Below are positions 8,542 to 19,045 of a stretch of DNA of 64,000 nucleotides, one piece after another. Position numbers and translations under genes: made by a program. Numbering within the stretch: the stretch's first letter is position 1; every line of letters begins with the position of its first letter. Source of the DNA: Marinomonas flavescens (lineage in GTDB: Bacteria > Pseudomonadota > Gammaproteobacteria > Pseudomonadales > Marinomonadaceae); contig NZ_SJSB01000006.1 in NCBI RefSeq assembly GCF_004352835.1, positions 1-64,000 on the forward strand, given 5' to 3'. Below the pieces are notes generated by a model, which searched no databases, was not told where the DNA came from, and was given only the letters and a program-made list of their open reading frames with translations.

Positions 8542-9942
8542 TTAGCGCACGGCTAATTCCTGCTTAGCGCGAGTTACCGCTTTAATGACTTGAGCGGGAG
8601 CGGTTCCACCAATATGATCTCGAGCGGCCACTGACCCCTCTAGCGTTAATACATCAAAAACATCTTGCTCTATCATCTCGCCAAAGCTTTTCAGTTCTTG
8701 CAGGGTCATTTCAGAAAGGTCTTTACCTTCTTTCACGCCATAACCAACCGCCTTACCTACCACTTCATGAGCATCACGAAAAGCAGCGCCTTTACGAACC
8801 AAATAATCCGCTAAATCAGTTGCTGTGGAGAAACCACGACGCGCAGCTTCATACATGTTGTCTTTACGAGACTCAATGGCTGGAATCATGTCCGCGAAAG
8901 CACGTAACGACCCTCGTAATGTATCAACAGTATCAAACAGCGGCTCTTTGTCTTCTTGGTTGTCTTTGTTGTACGCCAAACACTGAGATTTCATTAATGT
9001 TAATAACCCCATTAGGTGACCATAAACACGACCTGTTTTACCACGCACTAACTCTGGTACATCAGGATTTTTCTTTTGCGGCATAATCGACGAACCAGTA
9101 CAAAAACGATCTGGTAGATAAATAAAATTAAACTGCGCAGATGCCCACATCACCATTTCTTCTGCCCAACGAGACATGTGCATCATGATAATGGAAGCTG
9201 CTGAGGTAAATTCGATAGCAAAGTCACGGTCACTAACCGAGTCTAATGAATTATAGGTTGGGCGCTCAAAACCTAACAATTCCGCTGTCATATTACGATC
9301 GATTGGATACGTAGTACCGGCCAGTGCCGCGGCACCCAATGGCAAAATATTAATACGTTTACGACAATCAACTAGACGCTCGTAATCACGCTGCATCATT
9401 TCGTACCACGCCATCAAATGATGACCAAAAGTCACAGGTTGAGCCGTTTGTAAGTGCGTAAAGCCTGGCATAATAGTATTAGCTTCTTTTTCAGCCAAAC
9501 TCAAAATACCCTGCTGCAGACGAGTTACTTCTTCTAGCAAGAAATCCACTTCATCACGCAGGTACAAACGAATGTCCGTTGCGACTTGGTCATTACGTGA
9601 ACGACCGGTATGAAGTTTCTTACCAGTAATGCCAATTTTTTGAGTCAATCGAGCTTCAATGTTCATATGAACATCTTCTAATTCAATCGACCAAGCAAAT
9701 TCACCGCGTGCGATTTCTTCTTCGATTTCAGTCAAACCTTGAATAATCTGATCACGCTCTTCTTCCGTCAAAACGCCAACACTAGCCAGCATTTTGCCAT
9801 GGGCAATTGATCCTTGAATATCTTGTTTGGCCATTCGTTGATCAAACTCAACAGAAGCCGTAAAACGTGCTACAAAAGCATCAACAGGCTCAGAAAAACG
9901 ACCACCCCATTGCTGGTTCGTGGTTTTATTAGTATCAGTCAT
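8542..9942 (-). CDS. argH: Argininosuccinate lyase
   Basis: Last enzyme of arginine synthesis; it splits argininosuccinate into arginine and fumarate. It is 466 residues, the usual length, with the fumarase/lyase signature [11 protein letters not shown] at about 283-293 and the TGRSRNDQ substrate loop near residue 112. It is divergent from hemC, as in Pseudomonas, but the algZ-algR pair that lies between them there is missing. Another arginine gene, argF, is at 46082, so the pathway is scattered. Confidence 0.97.
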   Translation of the reverse strand: MTDTNKTTNQQWGGRFSEPVDAFVARFTASVEFDQRMAKQDIQGSIAHGKMLASVGVLTEEERDQIIQGLTEIEEEIARGEFAWSIELEDVHMNIEARLTQKIGITGKKLHTGRSRNDQVATDIRLYLRDEVDFLLEEVTRLQQGILSLAEKEANTIMPGFTHLQTAQPVTFGHHLMAWYEMMQRDYERLVDCRKRINILPLGAAALAGTTYPIDRNMTAELLGFERPTYNSLDSVSDRDFAIEFTSAASIIMMHMSRWAEEMVMWASAQFNFIYLPDRFCTGSSIMPQKKNPDVPELVRGKTGRVYGHLMGLLTLMKSQCLAYNKDNQEDKEPLFDTVDTLRGSLRAFADMIPAIESRKDNMYEAARRGFSTATDLADYLVRKGAAFRDAHEVVGKAVGYGVKEGKDLSEMTLQELKSFGEMIEQDVFDVLTLEGSVAARDHIGGTAPAQVIKAVTRAKQELAVR

Positions 9943-10102
9943 TCAATCGGTTCCCACACAAATTCAAACAGCTGCCAAGAGTACCTCAAGCGCCCATACA
10001 TATAAAGCACAGAAGGATGACGCCCCTACTCTTAACGAGTATGATTAAGCTTATATATCAACGAAGAATACTTTTTCTTCCGAAGTCTTACTAGGAGTAT
10101 CT

Positions 10103-11026
10103 GTGAAAGAGAAAATTGTGATTGCTACGCGTGAAAGCCAACTCGCCCTATGGCAAGCCAATAACGTCAAAGCCCAATTAGAATCACTCTACCCAGAGAT
10201 CAAGGTTGAGCTACTTGGTATGACGACCAAAGGCGATCAAATTTTAGACTCGCCTCTTTCCAAAATTGGAGGAAAAGGTCTGTTCGTAAAAGAGCTCGAA
10301 ACCGCCTTACTGGATGGTCGCGCAGATATCGCCGTTCATTCGATGAAAGACGTTCCTATGGCATTCCCTGAAGGCCTTGGCCTTGCGGTTATCTGCGAAC
10401 GAGAAGACCCTACAGATGCATTTGTATCTAATAATTTCAGTTCAATAGATGAACTGCCTCTTGGCAGTGTCGTTGGCACCTCCAGCCTGAGACGATCTAG
10501 CCAGTTACGCATGAAAAGACCGGACCTTGTAGTGAAAGACCTTCGTGGCAACGTCAATACTCGACTACGAAAACTAGATAACGGCGAATACGATGCCATC
10601 ATTCTAGCGACTGCGGGGCTATTGCGACTAGAGATGCAAGATCGCATCAAACTAAGAATTCCTGACAGCATCAGCTTACCTGCTGGCGGCCAAGGAGCCA
10701 TGGGGATTGAGTGTCGTTCTGATGATTTAGAACTTTTAACATTGCTTGAGCCTCTTCAACATGAAGAAACTGCGATTCGAGTCACCGCGGAACGCGCGAT
10801 CAATGAACGCTTAAATGGCGGTTGCCAAGCCCCTATTGCTTGCTTTGCTACATTAGATGGCGACCAGTTATTTGTGCGCGGCTTAGTTGGCAGCCCAGAT
10901 GGAAAAACCATCATTGAAGGCGAAATCACTGGTCATAAAGATGACGCTAAGCATTTAGGCGTTCAACTCGCAGATGATTTACTAAAACGTGGCGCTGACA
11001 TTATCCTAGCCTCTATTTACCATTAA
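10103..11026 (+). CDS. hemC: Porphobilinogen deaminase (hydroxymethylbilane synthase)
   Basis: Joins four porphobilinogen units into hydroxymethylbilane in tetrapyrrole synthesis. It is 307 residues, with the dipyrromethane-cofactor cysteine at 241 in GGCQAP and the substrate-binding arginines in the TSSLRR block. It starts with GTG, supported by AGGAG five bases upstream. It is first in the hemC-hemD-hemX-hemY run, whose next gene begins about 30 bases downstream. Confidence 0.97.
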   Translation: MKEKIVIATRESQLALWQANNVKAQLESLYPEIKVELLGMTTKGDQILDSPLSKIGGKGLFVKELETALLDGRADIAVHSMKDVPMAFPEGLGLAVICEREDPTDAFVSNNFSSIDELPLGSVVGTSSLRRSSQLRMKRPDLVVKDLRGNVNTRLRKLDNGEYDAIILATAGLLRLEMQDRIKLRIPDSISLPAGGQGAMGIECRSDDLELLTLLEPLQHEETAIRVTAERAINERLNGGCQAPIACFATLDGDQLFVRGLVGSPDGKTIIEGEITGHKDDAKHLGVQLADDLLKRGADIILASIYH

Positions 11027-11056
11027 TAACAAAATAGCGAATAAAGGCAACTAACC

Positions 11057-11830
11057 TTGGTGAGTAAATTAAACATTCTAATCACCCGACCTGAACCTGA
11101 AAACGCACTTAGCTGCGAAAGAGTAATTCGGCAAGGTTTTCATGGCATTGCTCTTCCAATGCTAGATATAGTACCTATTAACGACACAAGGAAAGTCGCC
11201 GCCATTCGCTCACATGTTTTCAATATTGACGAATATCAGTACGTGATATTCGTCAGTAAAAATGCGGCTAGAGCAGCGGCAGAATGGATTTATAATTGCT
11301 GGCCGATGCTGCCTATTGACACTCATTGGATCGGAATCGGGCAAGGCACAACCGAAGAATTAATTAAAGAAAACATTCCCGCTATCGCCAACCCTGGCCA
11401 TACAAGCGAAGCACTTTTGAAATGGCTAAAGCCTGCAAAAATGAGAGGAATGAAAGTTTTAATAGTTCGCGGGGAAGGGGGACGACCAGAATTAGGCAAT
11501 CAATTAGAGCAAAGAGGCGCACAAGTACGCTATCTTTCCCTTTATGAACGAAAAAAGCCGGTTTATCAGGCTCAAACCTTCGCATTACTACCTGATATTG
11601 ACCTAATATGGACAACCAGTGGCGAAAGTTTAATAAACTTAAATAGTTACATAGAACAATATAAGCCCAGCCATAAATCACTGTTAATTCTAACGCCAAG
11701 CGAAAGAGTGAACAGATTGGCAAAGGATATGGGGTGGCAGAATGCGATTTGCGCGAATGGCGCAGATGACGCGAGTCTTATAACGGCGACGGAATTTCAC
11801 ACAGGACACAAGAATGATAGAGATCAATAA
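11057..11830 (+). CDS. hemD: Uroporphyrinogen-III synthase
   Basis: Cyclises hydroxymethylbilane with inversion of ring D to give uroporphyrinogen III. HemD proteins are poorly conserved; the call rests on the N-terminal ITRPEPENA motif, the VSKNAARAA segment near residue 70, the length of 257 residues and the position between hemC and hemX. The start could be TTG at 11057 or GTG at 11060; an AAAGG lies about ten bases before the TTG. Its 3' end overlaps hemX by 17 bases, implying translational coupling. Confidence 0.93.
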   Translation: MVSKLNILITRPEPENALSCERVIRQGFHGIALPMLDIVPINDTRKVAAIRSHVFNIDEYQYVIFVSKNAARAAAEWIYNCWPMLPIDTHWIGIGQGTTEELIKENIPAIANPGHTSEALLKWLKPAKMRGMKVLIVRGEGGRPELGNQLEQRGAQVRYLSLYERKKPVYQAQTFALLPDIDLIWTTSGESLINLNSYIEQYKPSHKSLLILTPSERVNRLAKDMGWQNAICANGADDASLITATEFHTGHKNDRDQ

Positions 11831-13115
11831 GAAAGCCTCAGAACCTAAAACGGCGATTGACGAAGAATTTAAAAAAGACACATCAGAGCCGTCAAAAAAG
11901 AACTCTGCTGGAACGAAAGACCCTGCCGCCCTTAACAAAACATTAATCGCCACTTCACTCGTTATTTCTTTGATTGCTTTAGGCGCTGCGGGTTGGTTGT
12001 TTTATCAAAGTGAGCAAAATAATACTCAAGCCAAGTTAACCGCCTTAAAAAATCAGCAAGATAATTTTAATTCAGAACTTAACGCACACAATAATACCTA
12101 CAATCAGCTCACGAAACTTTCCGATCAAGTTGCTAAATCAGAGCAAAACACCAAACAACAAACAAGATCGCTACAAGCTCAACAAACCACACAGCAGAAC
12201 CAGTTGATTTCGCTTGAAAATCGCATGCGCCAAATAAACAGTGCGAGCAAAGAAGACTGGAAACTAGCAGAAGTGGAATACCTTGTTCGCTTAGCCAATC
12301 AAAGACTACTGCTTGAATCTGACCTTAATGGTGCCGAAGCATTATTAAGCAATGCCGACAGTATTCTTGCTGAACTGCAAGACCCTCTCTTCTTTGATGC
12401 AAGAAAAGCCATTGCGCGTGATATCCAAGCACTAAAATCAACCACACACTTTGATGTAGAAGGACGCTACTTACAATTAGGCGCGCTTTACGACCAAGTA
12501 AGCCAGCTGCCGCAACGCGAACCTTCTGAAAAATGGTTAGAAGCCAATAAAAAAGAGCAGCAAAGCAAATTAAAACAAACGACTGCCGAAGTAAGTAGCA
12601 CACTGGCAAAAATATGGGACTCTATTAAGTCCCTTGTTGTTATAAACTACAATCACAAACCGATTAAAACGCTATTACCACCAGCCGAATATCAAGAGTT
12701 AGTCACTGGGCTACAATTACAAATTGATGTCGCCCAAGTTGCTATGGTGAAAGGCGAAACATCTATCTATCAAAAAGCATTATCTCGGGTTGCCAATGCC
12801 ATCACCGAACATTTTGATACTCGATCTCAAAGCGTCATTGCCTTCATGACCAGCTTAACCTCATTACAACAAGTTAATCCGGCTCCAGAGCTTCCTATAC
12901 CCAGAGACTCTCTCAATGCCATGAAAAAACTTATGAAAGAATGGAATACCCGCTCTATTCCAAAAGCTGATTCAACGCCAGATACAACCCCCTCTACCTT
13001 GAATAAGCCTCCACAAGAGAGCACAAAGCAATCGGCAAAAGATAAAGTCGTACCACTTTCAGGTGAATCTGATAAAAAAATCACTGAAGACAAAGCTGCA
13101 GGAGAACAAGCATGA
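11814..13115 (+). CDS. hemX: HemX, heme-biosynthesis-operon membrane protein
   Basis: A 433-residue inner-membrane protein with a charged cytoplasmic tail, one membrane segment (about 44-64), then a Gln-rich coiled coil (about 68-135) and a helical periplasmic domain. It belongs to the HemX family, often misannotated as uroporphyrinogen methyltransferase; I see no SAM-binding motifs. The Lys/Asp/Ser-rich C-terminal tail is low complexity. Its exact role in heme synthesis is unknown. It overlaps hemD by 17 bases and hemY by 4. Confidence 0.9.
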   Translation: MIEINKKASEPKTAIDEEFKKDTSEPSKKNSAGTKDPAALNKTLIATSLVISLIALGAAGWLFYQSEQNNTQAKLTALKNQQDNFNSELNAHNNTYNQLTKLSDQVAKSEQNTKQQTRSLQAQQTTQQNQLISLENRMRQINSASKEDWKLAEVEYLVRLANQRLLLESDLNGAEALLSNADSILAELQDPLFFDARKAIARDIQALKSTTHFDVEGRYLQLGALYDQVSQLPQREPSEKWLEANKKEQQSKLKQTTAEVSSTLAKIWDSIKSLVVINYNHKPIKTLLPPAEYQELVTGLQLQIDVAQVAMVKGETSIYQKALSRVANAITEHFDTRSQSVIAFMTSLTSLQQVNPAPELPIPRDSLNAMKKLMKEWNTRSIPKADSTPDTTPSTLNKPPQESTKQSAKDKVVPLSGESDKKITEDKAAGEQA

Positions 13116-14350
13116 GAAAGCTTCTCTTTATTCTGGTCATCGTGATGGCAATTGGTGGCGTACTAGGATTGCTAATGCGACAAGACAGTGGTTATGTCTT
13201 AATTGCATACAACGGTGTCACCATTGAAACCAGCGTATGGGTGTTAGTTGCCGCTTTGATTGTTGCCCTATTCGTATTAAGTTGGGTGAAACGCATTCTT
13301 TTCATTATTCTTAGACCGAGCAACTCCCTGTCTAGGATTACAGATAATTTGGCCAGTAAACGCGCCACAAAAAACACAATTCGAGGCATGCTTGAGCTGG
13401 TCGGAGGTAACTGGCGTAAAGCTGAGAAGCTATTAACAAACAGTGCAAACAATGTCGCTTATCCCCTGATAAACTACATTGGTGCCGCTTATGCAGCTAA
13501 TGAACAAGACGAACACGAACGCTCTAAAGCCTTATTAAGAACAGCACACAAATCCTCACCCGAGGCTGAATTTGCCATTGGCTTCGCACAAAGTCAGATA
13601 CAAATGAGGCAAGGGCATTATGAAGGTGCTCTCGCTTCTTTAATTCGTTTACAAAAATTAAAACCAAAGCACAGACAAATCTTAAAAATGTTAGTTGCCG
13701 TTTATACCAAACTGAAAGACTGGGATGCATTGCTCGAACTCACTCCAACACTCAAAAAAGAAGGCATTTTCGATAACGACAACATGCTTGAATTGGAGAA
13801 AAATGCGTTTTTGGCTTTATTAAATAAGATAACCTTCCGCAACAAACTAGGTGAAAGCAATAAAGAACTTGTCACTGATGTAGAAAAATTATGGAATAAA
13901 CTAGATACGCTTTCTCAAGATGACCATATGCGACAACTGTATGCTCAAACACTTATTAGCTTTAAAGATGAGGAAAAAGCAGAAAGCTTTATTCGCCATA
14001 GTTTAAACAAAAAATGGTCAAATGACTTAATTTATGAATATGGAAACCTACGCGAACTAGCGGCAAAAAAACTGTTAGCTAACTGTGAAAACTGGCTTAA
14101 AAAAGAAACCAGTAGCGCCAATTTATTACTTGTATGTGGGCGCTTGAGCCAATCGCTTCGCCTTTGGGGAAAAGCCAAAGATTACTACGAGCAAGCTTTC
14201 TCATTAGACAGCCAAAATGAGGCCCTTGCTGAGCTAAGCCGTCTACTCAAAGCAATGGGGGACACGAAAGCAAGTCAGGATATTGTGATGGTCAGTCTTA
14301 ACCAAGCGAGTAATCGACTGAAAACACTACCACTTCCTCAAGAACATTAA
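13112..14350 (+). CDS. hemY: HemY, TPR protein of the heme operon
   Basis: A 412-residue protein with two N-terminal membrane segments (about 4-22 and 42-58) followed by a helical tetratricopeptide-repeat domain. The HemY N-domain motif around RGMLELVGGNWRKAEKLL is clear. It is not the protoporphyrinogen oxidase that shares the name in Firmicutes. It is inferred to scaffold late heme or porphyrin enzymes at the membrane. The ATG overlaps the hemX stop, and a strong terminator follows. Confidence 0.93.
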   Translation: MRKLLFILVIVMAIGGVLGLLMRQDSGYVLIAYNGVTIETSVWVLVAALIVALFVLSWVKRILFIILRPSNSLSRITDNLASKRATKNTIRGMLELVGGNWRKAEKLLTNSANNVAYPLINYIGAAYAANEQDEHERSKALLRTAHKSSPEAEFAIGFAQSQIQMRQGHYEGALASLIRLQKLKPKHRQILKMLVAVYTKLKDWDALLELTPTLKKEGIFDNDNMLELEKNAFLALLNKITFRNKLGESNKELVTDVEKLWNKLDTLSQDDHMRQLYAQTLISFKDEEKAESFIRHSLNKKWSNDLIYEYGNLRELAAKKLLANCENWLKKETSSANLLLVCGRLSQSLRLWGKAKDYYEQAFSLDSQNEALAELSRLLKAMGDTKASQDIVMVSLNQASNRLKTLPLPQEH

Positions 14351-14388
14351 TTTAGGCACCATGTTATTGTTTCCTAATAATGAGACTC

Positions 14389-14429
14389 AAAAAAAGACCG
14401 TTACTAATTAATTAGTAACGGTCTTTTTT
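14389..14429. terminator. Terminator after hemY (bidirectional)
   Basis: A long perfect palindrome, GACCGTTACTAATTA paired with TAATTAGTAACGGTC, flanked by A6 and T6. It ends the hemCDXY run and can also stop transcription of the Aer-like gene from the other side. Confidence 0.93.
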
Positions 14430-14451
14430 CTAAATAGCCTGCTTAAGCAAT

Positions 14452-16002
14452 TTATCTGAAACGCACGACAAGTTCATGCAACTCTAATGACACTGCTTGT
14501 AATTCACGAATGCTATCACTGGACATATTAGCTTTAGATAAACTGTCCGTCGCCAGATCCGAAATTCGGACTATTTGCGAATTAATATCTTCAGAAACAT
14601 GAGCTTGCTCTTCAACCGCTGCCGCCATTTGCGTTGCCATATCAGCAATAGTATCAACACCAGAAACAATCGACTGCAATGTAGACTCCGCTTCTAGCAT
14701 TTGCTTAACACCCGTCTCAGCATCTAGCTTGCCTTGATTAGCCGTGTCTACCGAGCGCTGAGCACCGCTACGTAAGGTTTCAATTATTTGATGAATTTCT
14801 TTTGTAGAACCCTGAGTTCGCTGAGCAAGCTGCCTAACTTCATCGGCAACAACAGCAAAACCGCGACCATGCTCTCCTGCGCGGGCAGCTTCAATGGCTG
14901 CGTTTAGGGCCAGCAAGTTTGTCTGCTCAGCAATTTGGTCAATCATCTGTGCAACTTGAGCAATTTTCTCTGATTGATTCGACAAATCAACTACGGTCTC
15001 ACTAATCTCATTTACCGTAACGCTCAATTCTTCTATAGAATGTCTCGTCTGCTCAATAAATATACGGCCTTCTTGCGCAGAAACTAAAGAGGATTTAGCA
15101 CTATCAGCGGTATTTTGTACATGTGATGACACATCGTTGATCGTCATTGTCATTTGATGCATAGCCGCTGCAACATCTTGTGTTTCAGTCTGCTGTCGAG
15201 TCATTTTCTCCGTTGACTCAACCGTCAAAGACAAACCAATAGTAGACTTTTCCGACACCTTGGATGATTCATCTTCTATTCTGGTCAATACCGTTTCTAA
15301 TCGAGCCTGCTGGCTTTTTATTCCTACTTCCAATATTCCTGTCGCTAATCCACTATCTGAATAGCTCATCGCCGCTAAAGGATGCATGAAAGCTGTTGCT
15401 AACTTTTCTTTCAGAGAGCGTTCTTGCTGATTTTTACTGAATAACGACAAGGCATTACCCAATAGACTGAAAGCCAGTAAAGCGCCTAAACCATAAGCCA
15501 TACCGCCCATTTTCCAAGCAGTAGCGCCAAATACCATGCCCAGTAATAGCAAGAGTATTAGCTTAGAAAAAGCACCACTTGACGTAATTTTTTTACCCGC
15601 ATTAATGCGCGTATAAAGTTTATCTGCTCTTTTAACATCAGATCGGGCTGGAACCGTACGAACGGACTCATACCCAATGACTTTGCCATTCTCTGTCACC
15701 GGAGTCATATAAGCATCAACCCAATAAAAATCACCGTTTTTACAACGATTTTTAACCAAGCCCATCCAAGGTTTACCTTGCTTGAGATGCTCCCACATAA
15801 TAGAAAATGCTTCTTTCGGCATATCCGGATGGCGAATTATATTATGTGGACTACCAATCAATTCTTCATAATCAAAACCACTAATTGCCACAAACGCTTT
15901 ATTACAATGCAAGATTCGACCACTTAAATCTGTTGTAGAAATAAGCTTTTCCTTTGCATCAAAAGTTCTTTCATTATCAGTGGTGTGAAGATTTTTACGC
16001 AT
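14452..16002 (-). CDS. Aer-like PAS-domain methyl-accepting chemotaxis receptor
   Basis: Energy- or redox-taxis receptor of 516 residues. The N-terminal PAS domain (about 20-125) carries the Aer-type motifs [12 protein letters not shown] and [10 protein letters not shown], which in Aer surround the FAD pocket. Hydrophobic segments at about 145-190 anchor it in the membrane. The C-terminal half is the MCP signalling domain with the hairpin-tip sequence [18 protein letters not shown] that binds CheA and CheW. There is no large periplasmic sensor domain. It is a single gene, with no che genes in the window. The ligand is inferred from Aer, not shown. Confidence 0.9.
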   Translation of the reverse strand: MRKNLHTTDNERTFDAKEKLISTTDLSGRILHCNKAFVAISGFDYEELIGSPHNIIRHPDMPKEAFSIMWEHLKQGKPWMGLVKNRCKNGDFYWVDAYMTPVTENGKVIGYESVRTVPARSDVKRADKLYTRINAGKKITSSGAFSKLILLLLLGMVFGATAWKMGGMAYGLGALLAFSLLGNALSLFSKNQQERSLKEKLATAFMHPLAAMSYSDSGLATGILEVGIKSQQARLETVLTRIEDESSKVSEKSTIGLSLTVESTEKMTRQQTETQDVAAAMHQMTMTINDVSSHVQNTADSAKSSLVSAQEGRIFIEQTRHSIEELSVTVNEISETVVDLSNQSEKIAQVAQMIDQIAEQTNLLALNAAIEAARAGEHGRGFAVVADEVRQLAQRTQGSTKEIHQIIETLRSGAQRSVDTANQGKLDAETGVKQMLEAESTLQSIVSGVDTIADMATQMAAAVEEQAHVSEDINSQIVRISDLATDSLSKANMSSDSIRELQAVSLELHELVVRFR

Positions 16003-16100
16003 AGAACGCCTTTCCCTAAGACATGGCTATTATTTGATAAGATATTTCTTATCACTAGTTTTCTAGTTTCTGAAAGACGTTATTAATATTAAAAAAACAA

Positions 16101-17006
16101 CTACAACCTCTTATTTAACCAACGAGTCATTATCGGAAGAAGAGAGGTTGGCAGCTGCAACGCTCCCGCAAGAGGAAGGAATGCAGGCCCCAATAAAGCA
16201 CCTGCGATACTGTAAGTTAGTAGAACATTTCGATTACCTGAAGTAATGGCGGCAATAAGCGCCATTTCTTTTCCGCTACGCCAATACATAGCAAGCGAGA
16301 CAAAGAAGAAAAGCACACATAAGCCAGTCGCTATAAGAAGATAATTAAGAGCGGCCATTGGATCTGTATTATAAAGAACCCTAAAACTTCCAATTAGTCC
16401 GAAAGGAAAAACAAATACGAGCAAAATAGTATAAGGCGAAATTTTCAGCAACATACGATCGAGCGCTTCTCGGGGCGCAAAAGTATGCACGACAAAAGAA
16501 AAAGCCATCGGCCCGAAAACAAATATGACTAATCGTAAAAAATACGAAACAAGATCAAGGTGAACGCTATCGCCTTGATAAAAAAGTAACGTTATAAAAA
16601 TAACGACTGGTAGAAAAAGCGTAGTAGCTATCGTCATTGCCATCGCCTCGACGCTGTCAAAGCCAAGCGCCCTAACAATAGCAGGCGTTGCAAACAATGA
16701 CCCTGTCGCAGCAACAGAAACCATCGCCAACTGAAGTGACGCATTAGCAGAAAAAAGCCAACCAATAGCACCGATAAAAAGCATGTAAAATACCGCGTGT
16801 AATAACGCATATCCCCAAATCTTTTTATCTCTTAACCTAAGGATTAACGCATTTTGCTTAATACCAAGCAATGTTAACGTCATAAGAGAGAACAAAACAT
16901 AGGAAAGAAATGGAAAGATAGTGAGCGACAAAGAAGGGAGCAAAAAACCTAGAATAGCCGCCAAAAACATAAACAATAGAGAGTGGCGAATGAGGAAAGC
17001 AAACAT
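16101..17006 (-). CDS. BASS-type (bile acid:sodium symporter-like) transporter
   Basis: A 301-residue integral inner-membrane protein with roughly nine or ten hydrophobic segments. The AATGSLFATPA segment near the middle and the conserved GNRNVLL block towards the C-terminus resemble BASS-family carriers. The substrate cannot be inferred. The start is set at the ATG at 17006, with AAGGA about nine bases upstream; the open frame extends a further 53 codons, but those residues are not membrane-like and overlap the small upstream gene. It probably forms a two-gene unit with that gene. Confidence 0.72.
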   Translation of the reverse strand: MFAFLIRHSLLFMFLAAILGFLLPSLSLTIFPFLSYVLFSLMTLTLLGIKQNALILRLRDKKIWGYALLHAVFYMLFIGAIGWLFSANASLQLAMVSVAATGSLFATPAIVRALGFDSVEAMAMTIATTLFLPVVIFITLLFYQGDSVHLDLVSYFLRLVIFVFGPMAFSFVVHTFAPREALDRMLLKISPYTILLVFVFPFGLIGSFRVLYNTDPMAALNYLLIATGLCVLFFFVSLAMYWRSGKEMALIAAITSGNRNVLLTYSIAGALLGPAFLPLAGALQLPTSLLPIMTRWLNKRL

Positions 17007-17055
17007 GTAACTTACATCCTTGAGATATGAACTTTCAAATAGAAAGCTGAAATGA

Positions 17056-17241
17056 TTATTTTTTACTATGAGAGTATATCTTATTTGCTTCTGGCAATTC
17101 AGCAATTTCGATAGGCCAGCTTTCGCGAGCTCGATCAAAAGCATCACGCAATTCCTTAAGCTCAAGGCTTGACGCGGATTTTTTTGAATTAGTACTTTCT
17201 ACTCTTTCTATTTTCGGAAATAATATCAGATTATCATTCAT
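17056..17241 (-). CDS. Small conserved-looking protein, unknown
   Basis: A 61-residue acidic/basic soluble peptide starting MNDNLILFPKIERVE, with a helical Glu/Lys/Arg-rich middle. I do not recognise it. Support comes from a GAGAAAGG sequence just before the ATG, gene-like amino acid composition and its position 49 bases upstream of the transporter start in the same direction. It could be a small partner or simply a leader gene. Being short, it could also be a chance frame. Confidence 0.5.
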   Translation of the reverse strand: MNDNLILFPKIERVESTNSKKSASSLELKELRDAFDRARESWPIEIAELPEANKIYSHSKK

Positions 17242-17332
17242 AACCTTTCTCTATTGGTTCGCCCTCTAGATATCTATCGACACTCTATGGATAATCTTTA
17301 ACAAACGCAATAATAGAGCCAATGGAATCCCT

Positions 17333-18115
17333 ATGAAATTTTTAATATCACCAGCAAAAACGCTAGACATGACATCCTCTCCGAGTGTCACTGAATTCAG
17401 CCAACCTCAATTTTTAGAGCAATCGCAGCAGCTTATCAATACGATTAAGCCATACACTCCAGCACAGGTTGCGTCTCTGATGAAACTAAGTGACAAGCTA
17501 TCGACACTCAATGTCGAACGCTATCAAGCCTGGGAGAAAAACCATACAACCCACAATAGCCGCCCAGCCATATACACATTTATGGGAGATGTTTATACCG
17601 GACTTGATGCTTATTCACTAAAAGACAACGACATTGCCTATGCCCAACAACACCTTAGAATCCTTAGCGGTTTGTATGGCGTATTAAAGCCATTAGATCT
17701 CATGCAAGCCTATCGCTTAGAAATGGGCACAAGACTTGAAAACCCTAAAGGATCAAACCTGTATCAATTTTGGGGCAACATTATAGTTGATTCGCTAAAC
17801 AGCGAATTAAACGATAATGAGCTACTCGTCAACCTTGCCTCTAATGAATATTTTAAAGCCGTTAATGTAAAACAACTCAAAACCACACTAATTAGCCCTA
17901 ATTTTCTAGATGAAAAAAATGGCCAGTTTAAGGTAATTAGCTTTTATGCGAAAAAAGCACGAGGATTAATGACTCGTTACCTGATTGAAAACCGCTGTGA
18001 AACACTAGAAGAATTAAAACAATTTGATCTTGCGGGCTATCGTTACGATGCAGAGCGCTCCTCTGAAAACACACCTATTTTTATTCGCCCAGAAAGCGCT
18101 CAGCCGCAAAAATAA
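17333..18115 (+). CDS. yaaA: Peroxide stress protein YaaA (UPF0246)
   Basis: A 260-residue DUF328/UPF0246 protein. The N-terminal ISPAKTLD signature and the FMGDVYTGLDA block are diagnostic. In E. coli YaaA is OxyR-induced and lowers free intracellular iron during hydrogen peroxide stress, and the fold binds DNA. Only the family membership is visible here; no OxyR site is claimed. It is convergent with prmC, and the prmC terminator overlaps its last codons. Confidence 0.95.
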   Translation: MKFLISPAKTLDMTSSPSVTEFSQPQFLEQSQQLINTIKPYTPAQVASLMKLSDKLSTLNVERYQAWEKNHTTHNSRPAIYTFMGDVYTGLDAYSLKDNDIAYAQQHLRILSGLYGVLKPLDLMQAYRLEMGTRLENPKGSNLYQFWGNIIVDSLNSELNDNELLVNLASNEYFKAVNVKQLKTTLISPNFLDEKNGQFKVISFYAKKARGLMTRYLIENRCETLEELKQFDLAGYRYDAERSSENTPIFIRPESAQPQK

Positions 18116-18159
18116 AACCTTGATCTGCATGGAGGCATTTAACTCCATGTAGATCAAGG
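18107..18159 (-). terminator. Strong terminator of prmC, U tract inside the yaaA 3' end
   Basis: A 17-base stem (18118-18134 with 18143-18159, one G-U pair) and an eight-base loop. On the minus strand it is followed by TTTTATTTTT, formed by the last codons and stop of yaaA. On the plus strand no T run follows the stem, so it should act mainly on the prmC transcript. Confidence 0.85.
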
Positions 18160-18163
18160 CCGA

Positions 18164-19003
18164 TTATATTGGCCGACAACCTTGAGTAATTCGATCATTT
18201 CCACCTAGGTCTTGATAGGTTTCCACCTTGGTGTAATTTTTTTCAAGAAAAGCCTGACGCACAGCTTCCCCTTGATCATAGCCATGTTCGAAGACTAAAA
18301 AAGCATCTTTTGATAAATACATTGGCGCGGTGTTAATGATATGCAAAATATCAGCGAGACCATGTTGCTCTGAAACTAATGCACTTTTAGGCTCAAAGCG
18401 CACATCACCTTGAGACAAATGCATGTCGTCTGGATCAATATAAGGCGGATTAGACACAATGAGATCAAATGTTTTTTCACTATCTAATTGATCAAACCAA
18501 CTGCTCTGTATAAATTCTACATCTAATTGGTTGATAACCGCATTGCGCTTAGCCAACGCCACGGCATCGTCAATCAAATCGACTCCGATGACCGTCGAGC
18601 TTGGGCTTTCTGATGCTAACGCAAGCGCAATTGCTCCAGTCCCAGTACCTAAATCTAAAATTTGGTTAGCTCGACTCACATCAATCAAATCTAATGCAAC
18701 TTCCACCAAACGCTCAGTATCTGCTCGCGGAATCAAGGTACAACTGGCCACTTCCAGATCCAGTGTCCAGAAAGCCTGATGCTTAATAATATAAGCAATC
18801 GGCTCGCCCTGCTCTCGCCGACAAATTAACCTTTCAAATTCAGCAAGATGCTCATCTGCCACTATTTTATCAGGCCAGGTGTAGAAATAAGCGGTCGTCA
18901 CACCCAAAACATGCGCAAGCAAAAGCTGAGCATCCAGTTGTGCGGTATCAGAAACAAAAGTAAGGCGCTCGTAAGCGCCTTTTAGTAATTCATCAATTCG
19001 CAT
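18164..19003 (-). CDS. prmC: Release-factor glutamine methyltransferase
   Basis: SAM-dependent enzyme that methylates the glutamine of the GGQ motif in RF1 and RF2, raising termination efficiency. It is 279 residues, with SAM motif I DLGTGTG (117-123), the catalytic NPPY (185-188) and the N-terminal RF-binding helical domain (1-80). The IPRADTE motif is at 91-97. Its substrate gene prfA lies immediately upstream in the same operon. Confidence 0.96.
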   Translation of the reverse strand: MRIDELLKGAYERLTFVSDTAQLDAQLLLAHVLGVTTAYFYTWPDKIVADEHLAEFERLICRREQGEPIAYIIKHQAFWTLDLEVASCTLIPRADTERLVEVALDLIDVSRANQILDLGTGTGAIALALASESPSSTVIGVDLIDDAVALAKRNAVINQLDVEFIQSSWFDQLDSEKTFDLIVSNPPYIDPDDMHLSQGDVRFEPKSALVSEQHGLADILHIINTAPMYLSKDAFLVFEHGYDQGEAVRQAFLEKNYTKVETYQDLGGNDRITQGCRPI

Positions 19004-19045
19004 GTGCGATATAAACCCTATCTGTCGACCAATATAACAAGCCGA

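Noticed and set aside
11814-13115. HemX as an uroporphyrinogen-III methyltransferase
   Set aside because: The sequence is a membrane anchor plus coiled coil, with no SAM-binding glycine motifs.
14452-16002. Phytochrome or diguanylate cyclase reading of the PAS protein
   Set aside because: There is no GGDEF, EAL or bilin-binding motif; the MCP hairpin motif makes it a chemoreceptor.
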